Part shown: positions 30,527 to 43,900 of the stretch, in pieces | How positions within the stretch are numbered: the stretch's first letter is position 1 | Layout: the number at the start of each line of letters is the position of its first letter | NCBI GenBank assembly: GCA_003991915.1 | Contig: RQTK01000332.1 | Span: forward strand, 276,485-340,484 | Reading direction: 5' to 3' | Source of the DNA: Elysia chlorotica | Lineage: Eukaryota; Mollusca; Gastropoda; Plakobranchidae | Length of the DNA stretch: 64,000 nt | The notes under the pieces: generated by a model | Databases searched by the model: none | The model's input: the letters and a program-made list of their open reading frames with translations, nothing else | Told to the model about the DNA's origin: nothing | Translations under genes and position numbers: made by a program

Positions 30527-32219
30527 GGCGATTACAGCGCAACACCCGGAGCATCAGCATCAGTTACTCAGGTGAACAGTACTGCCAGTGCCACAGCCAG
30601 TCACCCGTGCCAGACCCAGACTGGCCATCACCACATTGGGGGCCTTAAATTTATCAAATCGCCGTCGGGGGCCTTTAATTTATCAAATTGCCGCATGGGT
30701 TAATGATTTATCTTAAGTTTCCCCTATAAGCTTAATCTACTGGCGAGCGCGTACCGCACGGCGTTGTCTTCTCTAGTTCTAAGCGTATCATCAGGCCCTA
30801 CAGACGACGTTTAACAAAGCGATCGGATATTCAAGTTTCATCAGATCTAAGCTAAATGCAGATCTACAAATGTGCCCATACCTGTTATTTTCTTGGGATG
30901 TTTAATTGTACGGTGAAAAACTTTTCAGTCTAGAAACGTCGAACAGAAAGCCTTTGTTCGTGGGATTGGACAACTTTGTCTTTCATGGCTGACGAGACGC
31001 CATCAGAAAATTATAATGAAGCAGAGTTGCCAGTGAGGATTTTTCAAAAGCACTTGATTATAGGCCAAAAGTTACTGTTTGGCTCGAAAATCACTGACTT
31101 CATTTTTTTTTAGAAGCCCTCCTTCCCCTCCCTACAAAAAATGATCAGTATTGTTAAACAACAAGAAAATTTTATCGACAAAATCTTTACTTTCTTTATG
31201 TGCTTCTTTAGATGCGGGCACCTTTTCATCGTTTCTTATATTTTCCCTTTTGTTATCACACTCTCCATGTGTCATCGCAATCAGTTGTTTTGTTCACTAT
31301 CTACCGACTTTAAAGTTTCTCTAAAAGGCTTTTGAATGATACAAAGAGCCTGTTTCAGAGATTGAGAAAGAGATAAATATCGGGAGAAATATTGAAAAAA
31401 AAATCAATAAAATGTCAATTTGAACAATTCACTTGATTTGGGCTAATTTTCAAAGTCAACCACTAGATCACTAGATCTAGATTCAGAAAAAAAAATCATT
31501 ACAACTAGTGGAAAGTCGCTAGCGCTGGCAACCTTGTAATGAAGCGTTGGCCGTTGGGCTAGTGGGTAGAAGTCAGATAATAACGGGCTGCGAGGGCCAA
31601 AATAATAATTTTGAAATGGTGTTTTCGGATGTGGAGATCACTTTCTCACTCTTTATAAATTTTTTTTGAAAAGTGCAGACTTTTTTCTCGATGGAATGAG
31701 TCATAATGTTGTTGTTAAATAATGTGCCACTTTTTTCGCTGAGTAACAAGACTTTGTGGCAGTTCAATGGACTACAATGCACCCGTAGCGCTAGCTTCCA
31801 TTTGTATCGGGAAAAATAGAGGCAGAGAATAATTATCATAATTTGCTGTTGAAGGCCTCATTTTTTTTCCCTTTTCATGAAAAGTAATAGAGTTATGCCT
31901 ATTATCTTTGTTCTTAAATACGTTATCGGAAACTTTATCGAAACACCATGAGGTACCATACGTTATTTTGTATCAAATTAATAAATTATTAACTGTTCGT
32001 TAGAATGTCAAAGCCATTGAAGGTCTTGCAAACTGAAGCACTGCTGTAGTAGCTCATTGATCACGTGGTTTTAGAATACTGACCACGGACATGCCAATTG
32101 GGGTTTTCAAAATAACAGTTCTCCTCAATTTTGGCCATAATTATTTTGAAAGGTACGTAAGCTTACAGCGACAATGTACGCAACTTGCCAATTTGGTGCC
32201 TGACGGGCGACCCCGAAAT

Positions 32220-32470
32220 GAGTTGGTTTAACGTCCAACGTCAGCACTAAATATACTAGGCCTACATTGTGGATGGGCCCAAGACGAACGTCTGATAACT
32301 GTATGTGCTGTCACACACGAGACAGGACGGCGAGACATGTCGTAGCCAGTCACATTATACTGATACCGACTCAACCAGTTGGTAACGAAATCGGAATATT
32401 TTTTACCGACCGTGGGATACGAACCGCGGACCCAGCGAACTGGAGACGAACCCGGCAGACGACCCCGTGA
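32220..32470 (-). repeat. SINE-like repeat family A, copy 4
   Basis: GAGTTGGTTTAACGTCCAAC, then ACACACGAGACAGGACGG and CAGTCACATTATACTGA. It is more diverged than copy 2; the head end carries GGGATACGAACCGCGGACCC. Confidence 0.72.
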
Positions 32471-32499
32471 TCGGATTCATTTATTTGATTTGAGAGAGT

Positions 32500-32640
32500 G
32501 GGAGAGAGTGGACGGGGGGGGGGGGCGGGGGGGAGAGGGGGGGAGAGAGAGGTAGAGGCAGAGACAGAGAGAGTGTTGTTGGAGTGGGGGGGGGAGAGGG
32601 GGGGGGGGGGGGGGGGGGCAGAGAGATAGAGAGAGAGAAG
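32500..32640. repeat. Poly-G and (GA)n low-complexity tract
   Basis: Alternating GGGGG and GAGAGA runs directly following SINE family A copy 4. Confidence 0.93.
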
Positions 32641-32759
32641 AGAAATTATTTAATTATGCATGTCAGAAAATGAGAATATTATGAAATGTTAAGCTGCTTA
32701 ATGCACCCCTTTCTACAGGCGTTCACAGTGTATTTCTCGGTGTTTGTTTGTTGTTTGTT

Positions 32760-32775
32760 TTGTTTTTTCGTTTGT

Positions 32776-32811
<36 letters not shown>

Positions 32812-32880
32812 TTGTTGTGTTGTTATTGTTTTTTTTATTATTTTTTTTATGTTTGTTGTTTTTTTTTTGTGTGTTTTTTT
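32760..32880. repeat. (GTT)n / T-rich tract
   Basis: About eleven GTT units (32779-32811), then T-rich DNA. Confidence 0.92.
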
Positions 32881-33410
32881 TGCGTGGGTGCTCAGCATTG
32901 AGTGATTGGATAAGCCAAAACAGTTGCATTATCTCCTAATGCATACAGTACAGTAGGCCTACACGTACATAAACATCTAGATTTTTTGTTTTTAACAAAT
33001 TCCCACAATATAATTGCTCTGCCCTTGAGAAGCCATATCTACATCAGTGCCAGATTGCAGGCCACCATTACACACAGAACCCTAAAATACATGCACACAC
33101 AAAGAAAACAGCAACAAAAACAAAATAAACAAAAAAACAAATGCGTCGGGTAAATAAAAATGCAAATGTACATTGGCAATGAACTTTAAGTACAACTTGA
33201 TCGTACCATGGTTGAATTGCACGATTGAAATTTAAGTATGATAATTTTAAGGAGTTAGTTTCTTTTTATCTGGTTTTGGTTAGGCTTTGGTCACCAAAAC
33301 TATGACGCAGAAAGCATCGGTAGACTAGTTACATGCAAAGTTATGGCATATGGAACTGCACGATTAAAATGGTTTCATAATTGAAAAAAATTCCATAGAA
33401 GCATTTCAGT

Positions 33411-34120
33411 TTATGGATGACACGCCTTGACATCTGTGGTGAATGCAAATACGAGATAAGTGCGTCTGATAAATACAGAGAATACAACTTCTTTCCCGGT
33501 TATAGACCAGCTCGTCGCATCCTCAAAAAGTGCTTTTTCCACTCGAACAGGGGGGAGGCGGGGGGGGGGGGGGGGGGGTGATGGCGGGTAGGGATAGAGA
33601 ATATTCATCGAATATGATGGGGCAGTTTCGTTGAAACACCTGTAACAGGGAATGGGTGTCTTATATTCAATGCGCGATTTTATTGACAACCAATGAAGCT
33701 TAAAGAGAGGTGCTATATGGTTCCCCCCGACCCCCCGCCTCCTCCCATTTTTTTCTTCCTGTAACCATTTTAGCAGCACTGATTTGGCAACCTATTCAGG
33801 CTCTAGTTAGATAACTTCAAATATAAAGAGTTACAGATTCCCAACGTGAAAGACTGGGATATCAGAGTCTTTTTGCGCCACTTTCAGGTATTTTGTCATT
33901 ACGTTTATCTTCGTATTTCAATATAGTAACTTAAAAAGTGGTGTTAACATGTGGTCCAATTGTTAGACAATCATCTGCAATCGCAACAAGATTTCAGCTT
34001 GTTTTACAAAGTTAGTACATGTAACATCATGTGTATGTGTGTTATTGCATTATCGTTCGGGTTATCTCTTATATTAAATAGTAAACATTCTATTTTATCC
34101 ATATTGAGCAGAAAATAAAT
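33411..34120 (-). mobile_element. Decayed LINE, C-terminal RT fragment, same family as 59505-60800
   Basis: Minus-strand reading gives LFKLHWLSIKSRIEYK and CYRCFNETAPSY, the typical C-terminal RT block of non-LTR retrotransposons. Long nucleotide stretches match 59870-60420, for example GGGGCAGTTTCGTT and CACCTGTAACA. A poly-G tract (33550-33578) has expanded inside it. Confidence 0.8.
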
Positions 34121-35541
34121 CATCTAAAGTTACCTTGTACAGGGGAAAATATGTTGTGAAATATGAATTATGATATCCTTAGACAGATATTGGGAAAAGT
34201 ATTACTGTTGAAAAAAAAAAGAGTTGTTGATGGTCAACAAAGCGTTGAAGAGGAGACTTAACATTAGGGGCCTACTGAAACAAAAGGGGTAGCGGGTAGG
34301 CCTACTGGTAGGTCCGACGCTATAGTGTTCTCTATAGAGGGAGGGAGAGAATGCTCCCCCTCTCTCCGGGTTTAACGTCTCCTAGGTTCCCATGGGGTAT
34401 CCTATACGGCGACTGCGACGCTATAGTGTAGTATACATGTATTTTTATTCTCTGTTATTTTCTGGGCATGATACGGTACATGTATCCGCATAATGTTTCA
34501 GTCGAACCCCGAAGAAAGTCATTTCTAGGTTAACTTTTCTTTTCGGTCATAGCAGGAATTATTTTGGATTGACGGAATCTTTCAGGCATTTCCTGGGAAT
34601 GGCTTGTTTCCGGGTTCGGCTGTTACCTTGTAAAATCTCTCGCGACGTTGCTATCGTGGAATTCCAACAACGGCGTTACGTTCCAGATAAGAACAAAAGT
34701 TGTCACTAATAGCACCCGCTACGCTTGTTTGGCGTTACATGTATAACATTTAAAGTGCATTGTTCACATTGTGTTATATTTAAGTCGACCAAATCCAACC
34801 GTGGTCAGGTATTCATGGCGGGGGCTAAAACTCCATAATAAGACCCACATGTACTACAGGCTTTAATTTTCCAGGAATTACGAAAGCCTGTCATAATTTT
34901 TTCTAAAAAAAAAAATCAACTCTCCAACAAATAGGTTAATGTTACTGAAATAGGGGATTACGGATTAGGCGATTGTTGCTACCAAATTTGCTGCAGACTG
35001 AAAAATGAATAGCCTACTATCAACTTTGCTCCACCGGATTTCATTCGAACTTGGCTGAGAAATATCACATCTCTGCTGATCATTAAACCCGAAAATAGCA
35101 GAAGTATAAAAAAAAAAAAAATTACAATTGGGAAGAAAAGCGAAACCCAAGCAATACATTGCTACCTTTTTTTCATATAAATAAACTTATAAAAAAAATT
35201 TATTTTTAAATATTCATATTAATTTTTTCCCATAGAAATAAACCCACACATAATGATTTAATGAACACTTTTATTTCGTATTTGGAGGCTTTTAATTTTG
35301 TGTTACTTTTTATAGAGTTGGAAGATTTGTAAGATCATATTGGTTTGCATAAATATTTCTTGTACTAACTCAAAACAGAATACGTTTGACTATCTGATAG
35401 TTGGCGCAGGAGCCAGTCTTTTATCTGTACCCGCGTATCTAACCAATATGGCATGTACAAGAGGTAGTACCTCTGATGTAACATGTACGCAAACGGGGCT
35501 CTCCGCCTTGCCTTCTGGCTTCTTAGGATACTGATGGATGT

Positions 35542-35616
35542 CACGTGATGCTCCCTCTGATTGGTCGTGGGCAGCGGTCAAGGCGATTCGACCAATGAAA
35601 CTCGACATGGGCGGGG
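35542..35616. promoter_or_regulatory. Promoter-like motif cluster (E-box, two CCAAT, GC box)
   Basis: CACGTG (35542-35547), inverted CCAAT (35560-35565), CCAAT (35592-35596) and GGGCGGGG (35609-35616) lie within 75 bp, next to a CpG-containing segment. No gene start is recognisable beside it. Confidence 0.3.
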
Positions 35617-35722
35617 TTTCACAGAGGCGTTGGGAAGGTTCAGAGAACAATAAGTTATGACATTGACTCATTTTTAAACGCGTATCTAGATTTTAGCTGA
35701 ACTCGAGCCTAGGTGAATGTAA

Positions 35723-36053
35723 CTGAGCGACGAGGTGGTCTAATGGTAGAGCTCGCGGCTGCTAATAGGAATTTTTGCTGGTTCGATACCCGGTGAAGCT
35801 ATTGGGTCGGTGTATAGGCCCTACATTCATAGCCTGCGTTCATAGAGGCGACATTATTAATGTGCCACCGAAAATCTAGGCACCGTAAGTTATAGGAATC
35901 AGTCTATGTAATTTTTGCAAGCATTCCGGTAGGCAGCTTAGTCTCTGCGCCGATAAGCACTCTAGGCGACGGAAGATTTTATGGAAATGAAATTTTGATT
36001 CCATACTCGCCGATTTTGGCGGGCACGTGACCCGTCTTCGCCTCGTCGCTGAG
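35723..36053 (+). mobile_element. 331-bp element with tRNA-like head and inverted ends
   Basis: The left end CTGAGCGACGAGG and the right end CCTCGTCGCTGAG are inverted copies (12 of 13 match). Just inside the left end, GGTGGTCTAATGGTAGAGC (A box) and GCTGGTTCGATACCCGG (B box) form a tRNA-like pol III promoter. No coding sequence. It is probably a SINE or a SINE/foldback hybrid. Confidence 0.65.
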
Positions 36054-36709
36054 TGAGTGAACTCATTATGTCTGGACTGATTAAATTTTCACTGACCACT
36101 TGGTTTCCCATCGAGGAAGCAGCGTAGAAAAAACAAATCCGATTTGATCTTTTAAATCAGCGATCACAATTCAAGGGCTCCACCGAGCAGAACTTTATTT
36201 TGTGAAGTATTTAAAAAAAAAAAATCCTTTTCTTGGTGGGCCTATGTGAAATTGAGGAGTGTACTGTGTCCTTACCAGCGTGTATGAATCTGTGCATTTC
36301 AGCATGTGTTTGCACAGAATTGGTGGGTTTTTTTTCGGTATTGTCGATCAAACACCAAATAAAATGCGCGGCTCTGTGTACAGCCACACTCTCACACGCC
36401 GAGATAATAAATGTTCGGTGGCTCTCGGTAGGGGCCCATACAATGCAATGGCATCGATCAAAATTGATCATTAAAGTGTTGTGGTCGTATCAGAGATTAA
36501 AACGCAATCTTCCGCGTAGAGGGCAAACCCTTGAACCGCCGCTCCTTTTGCATTTTCGTTACCGGTACAATGTTCTTGAACGAAGCCCAAAGATGTACCA
36601 CATGCGCCATCTCGCCACCAAAACATAAAAAGAAGACTCAATAATAGCCTACACGTACATCCAACAATAAATTATTAAATATAATTTGTTTTCCTCATAT
36701 TGTGACAAA

Positions 36710-36815
36710 GGGCTGTAAGTACAACGTCGCAGTAGCTTTAGACTTTTCGTAAGCCTTCTTATTCTTATATTGTTTCGTCGAGTCGTAAGCTACCGCGACA
36801 TTGTACTCACAGCCC
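36710..36815. repeat. Foldback (inverted repeat) element, about 29-bp arms
   Basis: The left arm (36710-36738, starting GGGCTGTAAGTACAACGTCG) and the right arm (36787-36815) pair as inverted copies with about four mismatches around a 48-nt loop. MITE-like or a transcribed hairpin; no coding content. Confidence 0.8.
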
Positions 36816-36819
36816 TGGG

Positions 36820-39800
36820 TGTTCAATTAAAGTGTAAAGAATCGGATACTGGTGTAGTGTATTTGTAAAGGAGTGATGAAATTGTCTGTATGGTTGAACA
36901 TTTTGCTTTTGTTTATATTTTTTCATATTGTTAATAATCGCTTTTAGCTTTTGTTTAGGGAAAGCGCTAGCGCCATACACGTATAAGTTAACTTATTACC
37001 ATTACTTACTGGTTGGATCGGTGTCAGTATGTGACTGGCGAAATCTTGATAAACTCTGTCTTTTCTTTAAGTATTGAACGATTTTTCTTTTTATATTTGT
37101 TTACTCTCAAGACAAAGAGAAGAAATGAACCATTTCTATAATCTTTTTTTGTCTTTTTGTTCAATTTTTTTTTTCGGTTTTAGAAAACCTGCCGGGGTGA
37201 GTGAAATACTCATCAATATCACATCCCATACTGCTGAGAGAGTGAGAGACACACACACACACACAGACAGTGAGACAGACAGACAGAGAAGAAGGAAGAA
37301 TAAACAAATAAATATTCATTATAAATTTAATTAATTATTGCCACTCAACACACAATTTAATCGAGGATAATAAAGGAGAAGAAACACTTTGATTCAGAAA
37401 ATTGATTTATTTAACAAAAACAGTTTAGAGAAGACTGCATATTATATTATCAATAATTATTTATCGACCAGTGCTGCACATAACACTGTCCTGTACAAGC
37501 AATTTAACAGAAACATATATTTAACACACATTTCTGTTTGAGGCGAACAAAAGAAGAGTAAACAATGACATGATAGTATCCTTGATACATGTTATTATAA
37601 CTTCCCTTTCCTTCATTTACTACACTATTTCAATTCATATCATGCTATTCTTAATAACCATCATGTTGCTGTGTCACGAATCCTAACGCATGTAAAGGGG
37701 CTAATTTGGTGCTCCTAAAACATTAGTCCCAAATTTCATTTGTGTACTATTATGTATACAATTTCTGCAAGTTGTGTTGACAGATTTCTTCTATACATTT
37801 ATCATCATGTTTCTGTCACCGTTAGTAAAACAGATAGGTTTTAGTCATCCAAAATATTTGTGTTCATATACCTATTTGTTTTAATTTCAAAAATGAATTT
37901 AGAATCCACAAAGAAAGATTTTAAAAAAAGTTTTTACAATTCATCCAATTGAAATTGAACAGACAACCAACTGGAAGAACAAACAAAAAAAAGGATTAAC
38001 CCAATTGTCTTCATATAAATAAAATATTCATATGAATATTCGAGACAACTGAAAAATAATTTGTACTGTCTGCACTTCTAGATGTAAACATTTCTAATGG
38101 GCATTCAATCCAATGAGACAGCGTTGGGACTAATGTGGTGGAGTAAAACCTAACCCCAAAATGGTATGGACATAAAGATAAGGGAGTTTCATTTTATGAC
38201 ACATGTAATGTATCATGATTTTTGAAAAGCAGAGGAAAAAGCATAATCTTCATACATGAAGTACACTTTCAGCACAAGATGTTTTTATGTACTTTAAAAA
38301 AATGACAACTTCAGACTTTTTACTTATTTCTTCAATCTTTTATCTGTAACATCTTTTGGATTCAATACGCTCAGTATAAGAACATTTGGCAAATACCTTC
38401 TAGTTCTAGCATAGAAAAGTCAAATAATTATGTAATTTTTGAAGAAAAATAAAATCACATAATGACAAACACCACTACTCTCTCTGATAAATCTGTAATT
38501 CCCTGTGCATCCCTCTTGCCTTTACAACATCTGCCACCCAGAAATACATGAGCTAACTTGAGATTAATAGCGAAACAAACACATTATCGAATAAATAGTG
38601 CTGCCTCATCTGTAGATCTAATATTACAGACCAAATGATCAACAATATCAAAATACTTGTAAAGCCTGTTTCATCACTTGCTAGTATGCTACAAAGGTTT
38701 CACAAATCACCAACGGGGTAGCAATGATTTTGCCAACAATGCTCAATTTAAGGATTGTTACAACAACAAAAAAAGACTCTTGAACCAATAAAGTTAGAAT
38801 ACCAATTTTGCAAACTTTCAAATAAAAGTCTACACTCATCACTTCGATATATGTAAAGTACGTTTAACAAGTGGCCCATATGTTTTTATCATCATTGCTA
38901 CCAAAGTAAGCATCTCCATTTTCATAATTTTTTTACTTCTGTTGTCATTGACTGCACTTTAAACATTTTGTTACTGACAATTTTCAAATTAATAAAAAAA
39001 TATGTTTCAGAGCACCTTCCCGTCTAGATCTTTCATAATGCAGGTGGGTATAATTTATGCCACATGGAAGTCAATTTCCATATCTTTACCACATGAACCA
39101 GTTCAGGTAAAGGGAATGATCTGTCTCCTTGTCGTGTATCCACTACACTCCTTAGTTCCTATGTGCTAGCTGACTTAAGCTTTCTAAGCACCAGGACTTG
39201 TGTTCAGGAGGTTGAAACATTATGCCAGGCAGCGCGCATCTATATATAAAAAGCTGCATCTAGCCTAGCCTCTGAAAGGACACTGAAAACACAATGACAC
39301 AAAATCAATTATTAATTCATTAATTTTATGTAGATAGATTATTTTGTATTTTGATGCCAGGTATTTTCACTGAGAGAGATTTTCTTAGGATTTCAAGACA
39401 CATAAACATTTGAAGTCAAGCTCTTTATTCAATATAACTTTATATTTACATTAATAAATATTTAATTTTAAGTTCTCTAAAAATTTCCCACCGAACAAAA
39501 AGCATCCATTTAACAAAGCTGAGTAAACCTATTATTAAAACCCCTCAATAAGATAATCTTTTAATTTTGTTTTTGAGTGCATACTCCTTGAAAATACACC
39601 ATTTAACATGCTTAAAAAACAATTCACCATAACAAAAATAATTATTTATTCTAAATCTTATGCAGCAAAACATAAGCAGACCAAACAGATTTCTCAAAAA
39701 ATCACGAAATCACGAAAAATATTTTGCTATCCTACATCGTATCCTTTTTTCTCTCTATACTTTTACTTTCAATTAATGCAAATGCAAAGTCATAACACTC

Positions 39801-40234
39801 ATTATGATACAAATCGATCTTCCATGAACTATACTTTAAACAAAATCTAACTGAAACGTCCAAAGTGGAGACTGGAATTTAAATTAAAAACACAAATTCG
39901 TTTGATAAATCATGCTAGTAGATACCAAATTAAACTTAAAGCTCATTCGGGTAATGATCAATGTCAATGGTTCACCTAAAACCATCTTGTGCCCCTCCCA
40001 ACTCAGCCAAATGTCCACACTCCTCTCTTTTTTTTAAAAATCCCTGCCTTTTTGGGGTTGACAACTTTCATCCTTGGTTAGCTAGAGTGACAATGTACTC
40101 CTCCCTAGTTTCCCATCTCCATGTGATATTGAAATAGAACTAAAAGAATTCACCAAGTCCCAACCATCTGTTAGTTCTTGTTGAGTCTACCTATCGATTA
40201 GATTTGAATTGAAACTACATAAATTGGCACACTC
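36820..40234. other. PRCC downstream region, no gene seen
   Basis: AT-rich DNA with a short (CA)n near 37252. Part may be PRCC 3' UTR, since several AATAAA-type signals occur on minus, but none is decisive. Confidence 0.6.
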
Positions 40235-40686
40235 TGTATTGTTAAAAGCAAAGAAACATAAAGAGACAAAAACATGCCTTGTATATTGACAACTTATAAG
40301 ACAGAATTATTGGCACCTTAACAGATCTGGGTTCATTTCTTGCCCAGTTAAAGAGCTGTCATTTATTAAACATGATTATTGACCTTGAAAGTTTGGACAC
40401 AGCTCACTGAAGCTTTTAAAAATTGTACAAACAAATTGAGAAATTAGTTTACCAGTGTTATGTATTGTTAAAAGCAAAGAAACATAAAGAGACAAAAACA
40501 TGCCTTGTATATTGACAACTTATAAGACAGAATTATTGGCACCTTAACAGATCTGGGTTCATTTCTTGCCCAGTTAAAGAGCTGTCATTTATTAAACATG
40601 ATTATTGACCTTGAAAGTTTGGACACAGCTCACTGAAGCTTTTAAAAATTGTACAAATAAATTGAGAAATTAGTTTACCAGTGTTA
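40235..40686. repeat. Near-perfect 226-bp tandem duplication
   Basis: 40235-40460 and 40461-40686 are head-to-tail copies; I see one difference (ACAAACAAATTG against ACAAATAAATTG). It lies in the PRCC 3' flank. Either a very recent duplication or an assembly artefact. Confidence 0.92.
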
Positions 40687-40905
40687 ATATAGCAAATTAT
40701 TCATAACTTAATATACAAGCGTGAAAAACTCTCTATGAGATAAAAAAGGGTTTATCTTATGAATGATATTTCATTGACATAACAAGCTGGTTTAAACTTT
40801 AAATTTGCCCCAATCTTAAAACAAAACATAAATTCTAAAACAATGAGTTTTTTGTTTACCTTATCATATCAAAAGAGAGTGCACAATGTAACCTTGTCCC
40901 CAAGC

Positions 40906-40992
40906 TCAGAAGCCATATTTTGACTGAGTTTGCTTCTTCGTCATTCTGTTCTGTGCCCATTGATTTTTGAGTTCGAGTTCTCGTTCTTTTGC
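40906..40992 (-). CDS. PRCC: PRCC exon 7 (C-terminus and stop)
   Basis: The acceptor GTTTATCCACAG precedes 40992; 28 codons plus TGA. AKERELELKNQWAQNRMTKK and the final QSKYGF are the hallmark PRCC ending. Confidence 0.96.
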   Translation of the reverse strand, partial: AKERELELKNQWAQNRMTKKQTQSKYGF

Positions 40993-43900
40993 CTGTGGAT
41001 AAACAATTTAGCTCGTGAACATGTTATAATGTTTTTTTTTGGCAAACTATAAAATATGGAACCAATTCAGAAACACCAACCTCCTAACCCTTTGAAAAAA
41101 GCCTAAGAAAAAAAAAAAAAAACAGGACATTTTATTTTAAGTCTTTATCCAAACATACATAGTTATTCATAATATCTCTAAAGCTTATTTTTAATACTAT
41201 GTAGTAATATTTTATAACCACGAACCAAACTGAAAGAAAAAGGTAATATTTATTTTTATGCATTTTCAAAATACTTTTTAGCAGTAATACAAATTGACAT
41301 AATAATAATAATACACAAATTTTTGTTTAAATTTTGGAATAGAGTTAAAATGAAGGTTTTTTAAGTTTGTACATATTTGTCATATTTCCTTATTCTAAAA
41401 CTATTTCAATTTTAACATTTTACATCCCCTTCATTGCCTGGAAGTTACTTAAATTAGAGATTTTATTTTTTATAAAATCCATTTTCAAATAATAATAAAA
41501 AAATACATACATTTATATTAATTTAAGCATTATTATTGTAAATAAAATAGCGTTTGTCCAAAATTATCTCAATGCCAACATTTTTATATTATAACTGTTT
41601 TAAACATAGATAAGCATCTTTTTTTAAATATGCCTTTTTCTACAAACAATATCTATTAGGTTAACTGCTTTGTTTTAGCTTTGTCTTAGCCCTAGTGCGA
41701 CCAAAGGCAAGTAAAACATGATCTACCAAGAGTTCAATCGAAAAATAAAAGTGAAAACATTTAAGGCTAATTACTTGGTAAGCCAGGTATGTGATTTGCT
41801 TTTTCCTTCTCTGCTGAGCTGTAGGCATGTTGTCCTTGTTTTTATGAGAAACATATTCTGTCTCCTCTGTTAGATGTTTGCTAACTTCTGATGGGTCCAC
41901 ATAATCATCAACATTAGCATCAACAAAATTGATAGCCTCCTCCAAACCACGTTTTCTTTTCCCTGACATTCTATAGAACTGAAAGAAATAAAAGCACATT
42001 AACATTTAACCTCTACAAATAACAAATCATTTTGTTATTAAAAGCAAGCCTGAACGAAAAAAAAAAGAAAAAGGAGTAATGACTTAATGCCTGCATATTT
42101 TTTCCAAGAGCACTGGTAAAGGAGACAGATCATCGCATATTTTCATTTATTCATCTTCTAATGTATGTGTTACGATTTATTTTTTAATCAATTAAAATAT
42201 AGTGCATGTAAAGATCAATTGTTGGCATTTTTCACCCAAGTACACAGAAAGAGATCTAAAAAGGTAATAAAATAATATCCACATCAACTGAAGTAGAAAT
42301 CTTTGTTGTCATTACAAAGCGTATGGCTCTTGACAATTCCAGACAAAAGGAAGACAATACCAGATAAAAGGAATTGATAAGCTAGCTCCTTAAAACATGC
42401 CTCGTCATTTGCCATCTTCTTAAATAAATTGAACCTTCAAAATTTAAAAAGTTTTTGCTTACCTCCTTGTCACTCATAAACTGCTTCAGATCATCATCAC
42501 CAACAGTATCAAAAGATCCATTGTCTGCTTCCTGAAATTTATAAAATACACAAGGTATATGTTCAATTCCCATACAACTAATATAATTTAAAAAAGAAAA
42601 GCAAATTTAATTAAAATAATTTTTTTTTTAAAGTCCAGTAATAAATTTTTTGTTTGTTTACATTAAATAATATTTGAGATTAAAAAAGAAAGTCAAATAG
42701 AAATAAATATTATAATATTCAAAACAGTGGGAGTCGTGGATCATCTAGTATAAAAAGCGTTATATAAAGATGCTGAAGACAAAGATGAAAATAATGTTCA
42801 CCGAAACATCCAAACCACTTATTAATGATAGAACTAGGTCTAAATAAAAAGATTGCATACGGTATACTGCCATAGATCATCAATGATTGATTTGTCCTTG
42901 TCCTTGTATGTAGTCTTTGAGAACTAGTTAATCTTTTGAGAGGCACTAAAAGTCTATATAAAGAGGGATCATACTCATTGATTTTAACTAGAGAGGACAG
43001 GCTTTGGTAAATGAATCAAATTGACAAATTGGGCTAAAGTATGGCTCATTTGTCGATGTCAAATGGATGGACAAACCCGGCACAGGAACAAAAAAATCTC
43101 CCCCCCCCCAAAATTAAAAACAACTTCCGTTGAGCAGCACAACTAAGAATTTAATGACTTTGCATTGATGAAAAAAGCTTTTATCTGATATGATTTATTT
43201 TACTTAAATCATGTTTACACGACTTCTAAAAAATTTTCCCTTCAGCATTTCAACATTTTGTTAGAACGATTAATTTGAGATTGGCTTTAAGATGAAAGGC
43301 CACACACAAAGGACAAAAAAACATATAAAATTAGCAAATATGAACAAAAATCACTAATAGAATTTGGCTTCATTTAAAAAGATTCACTACTCCTTAAACT
43401 AGCTTCAATTGTTAAAAAATAAATAAAAACCCTTATAATATGTATAAATTTATAAGTGTTACCTCAGCATCAACCATGTTATATTGCGCACTGGTGGATG
43501 CCATATATCCACCTTGTAGAGAATTCGGTGGGGATGCAACAGGCCTTGCAAGTCCCACCGCTCCAAGATAATTTTGAGAAAAAGTAGATGATGATGAGGA
43601 TGACCACAGCCTGGCGTTGTTGACATGTCCAAAGTCTAAAGGAGCATCATTCACTTCACCTAGTTCTGGACCAACTGTCATAGCAGTCTCTGAATCTTCG
43701 ACAGAATCACTGTTAGCAGCAACCTGCCCACTGCTGTTGGTTGCTACTGCTGTTAATTGGGCATCTCCACTTGCTGATGGTACTGCACTTGCCTCAGAGC
43801 TAGATATTTCCTTGCTCTGTACATTTTTGGCCGTTTCCCTATTTGATACAGCAGGCTTAGAGGAAGAGTGTAAGGAAAAAAAATTTGAAGCACTGACCTC

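Noticed and set aside
35340-35534. 64-codon plus-strand frame containing IVGAGAS, reminiscent of an FAD-binding GxGxxS turn
   Set aside because: Too short, no further oxidoreductase motifs, and no exons around it.
35723-35800. A functional tRNA gene
   Set aside because: A and B boxes are present but the acceptor stem does not pair; the flanking body indicates a SINE head.
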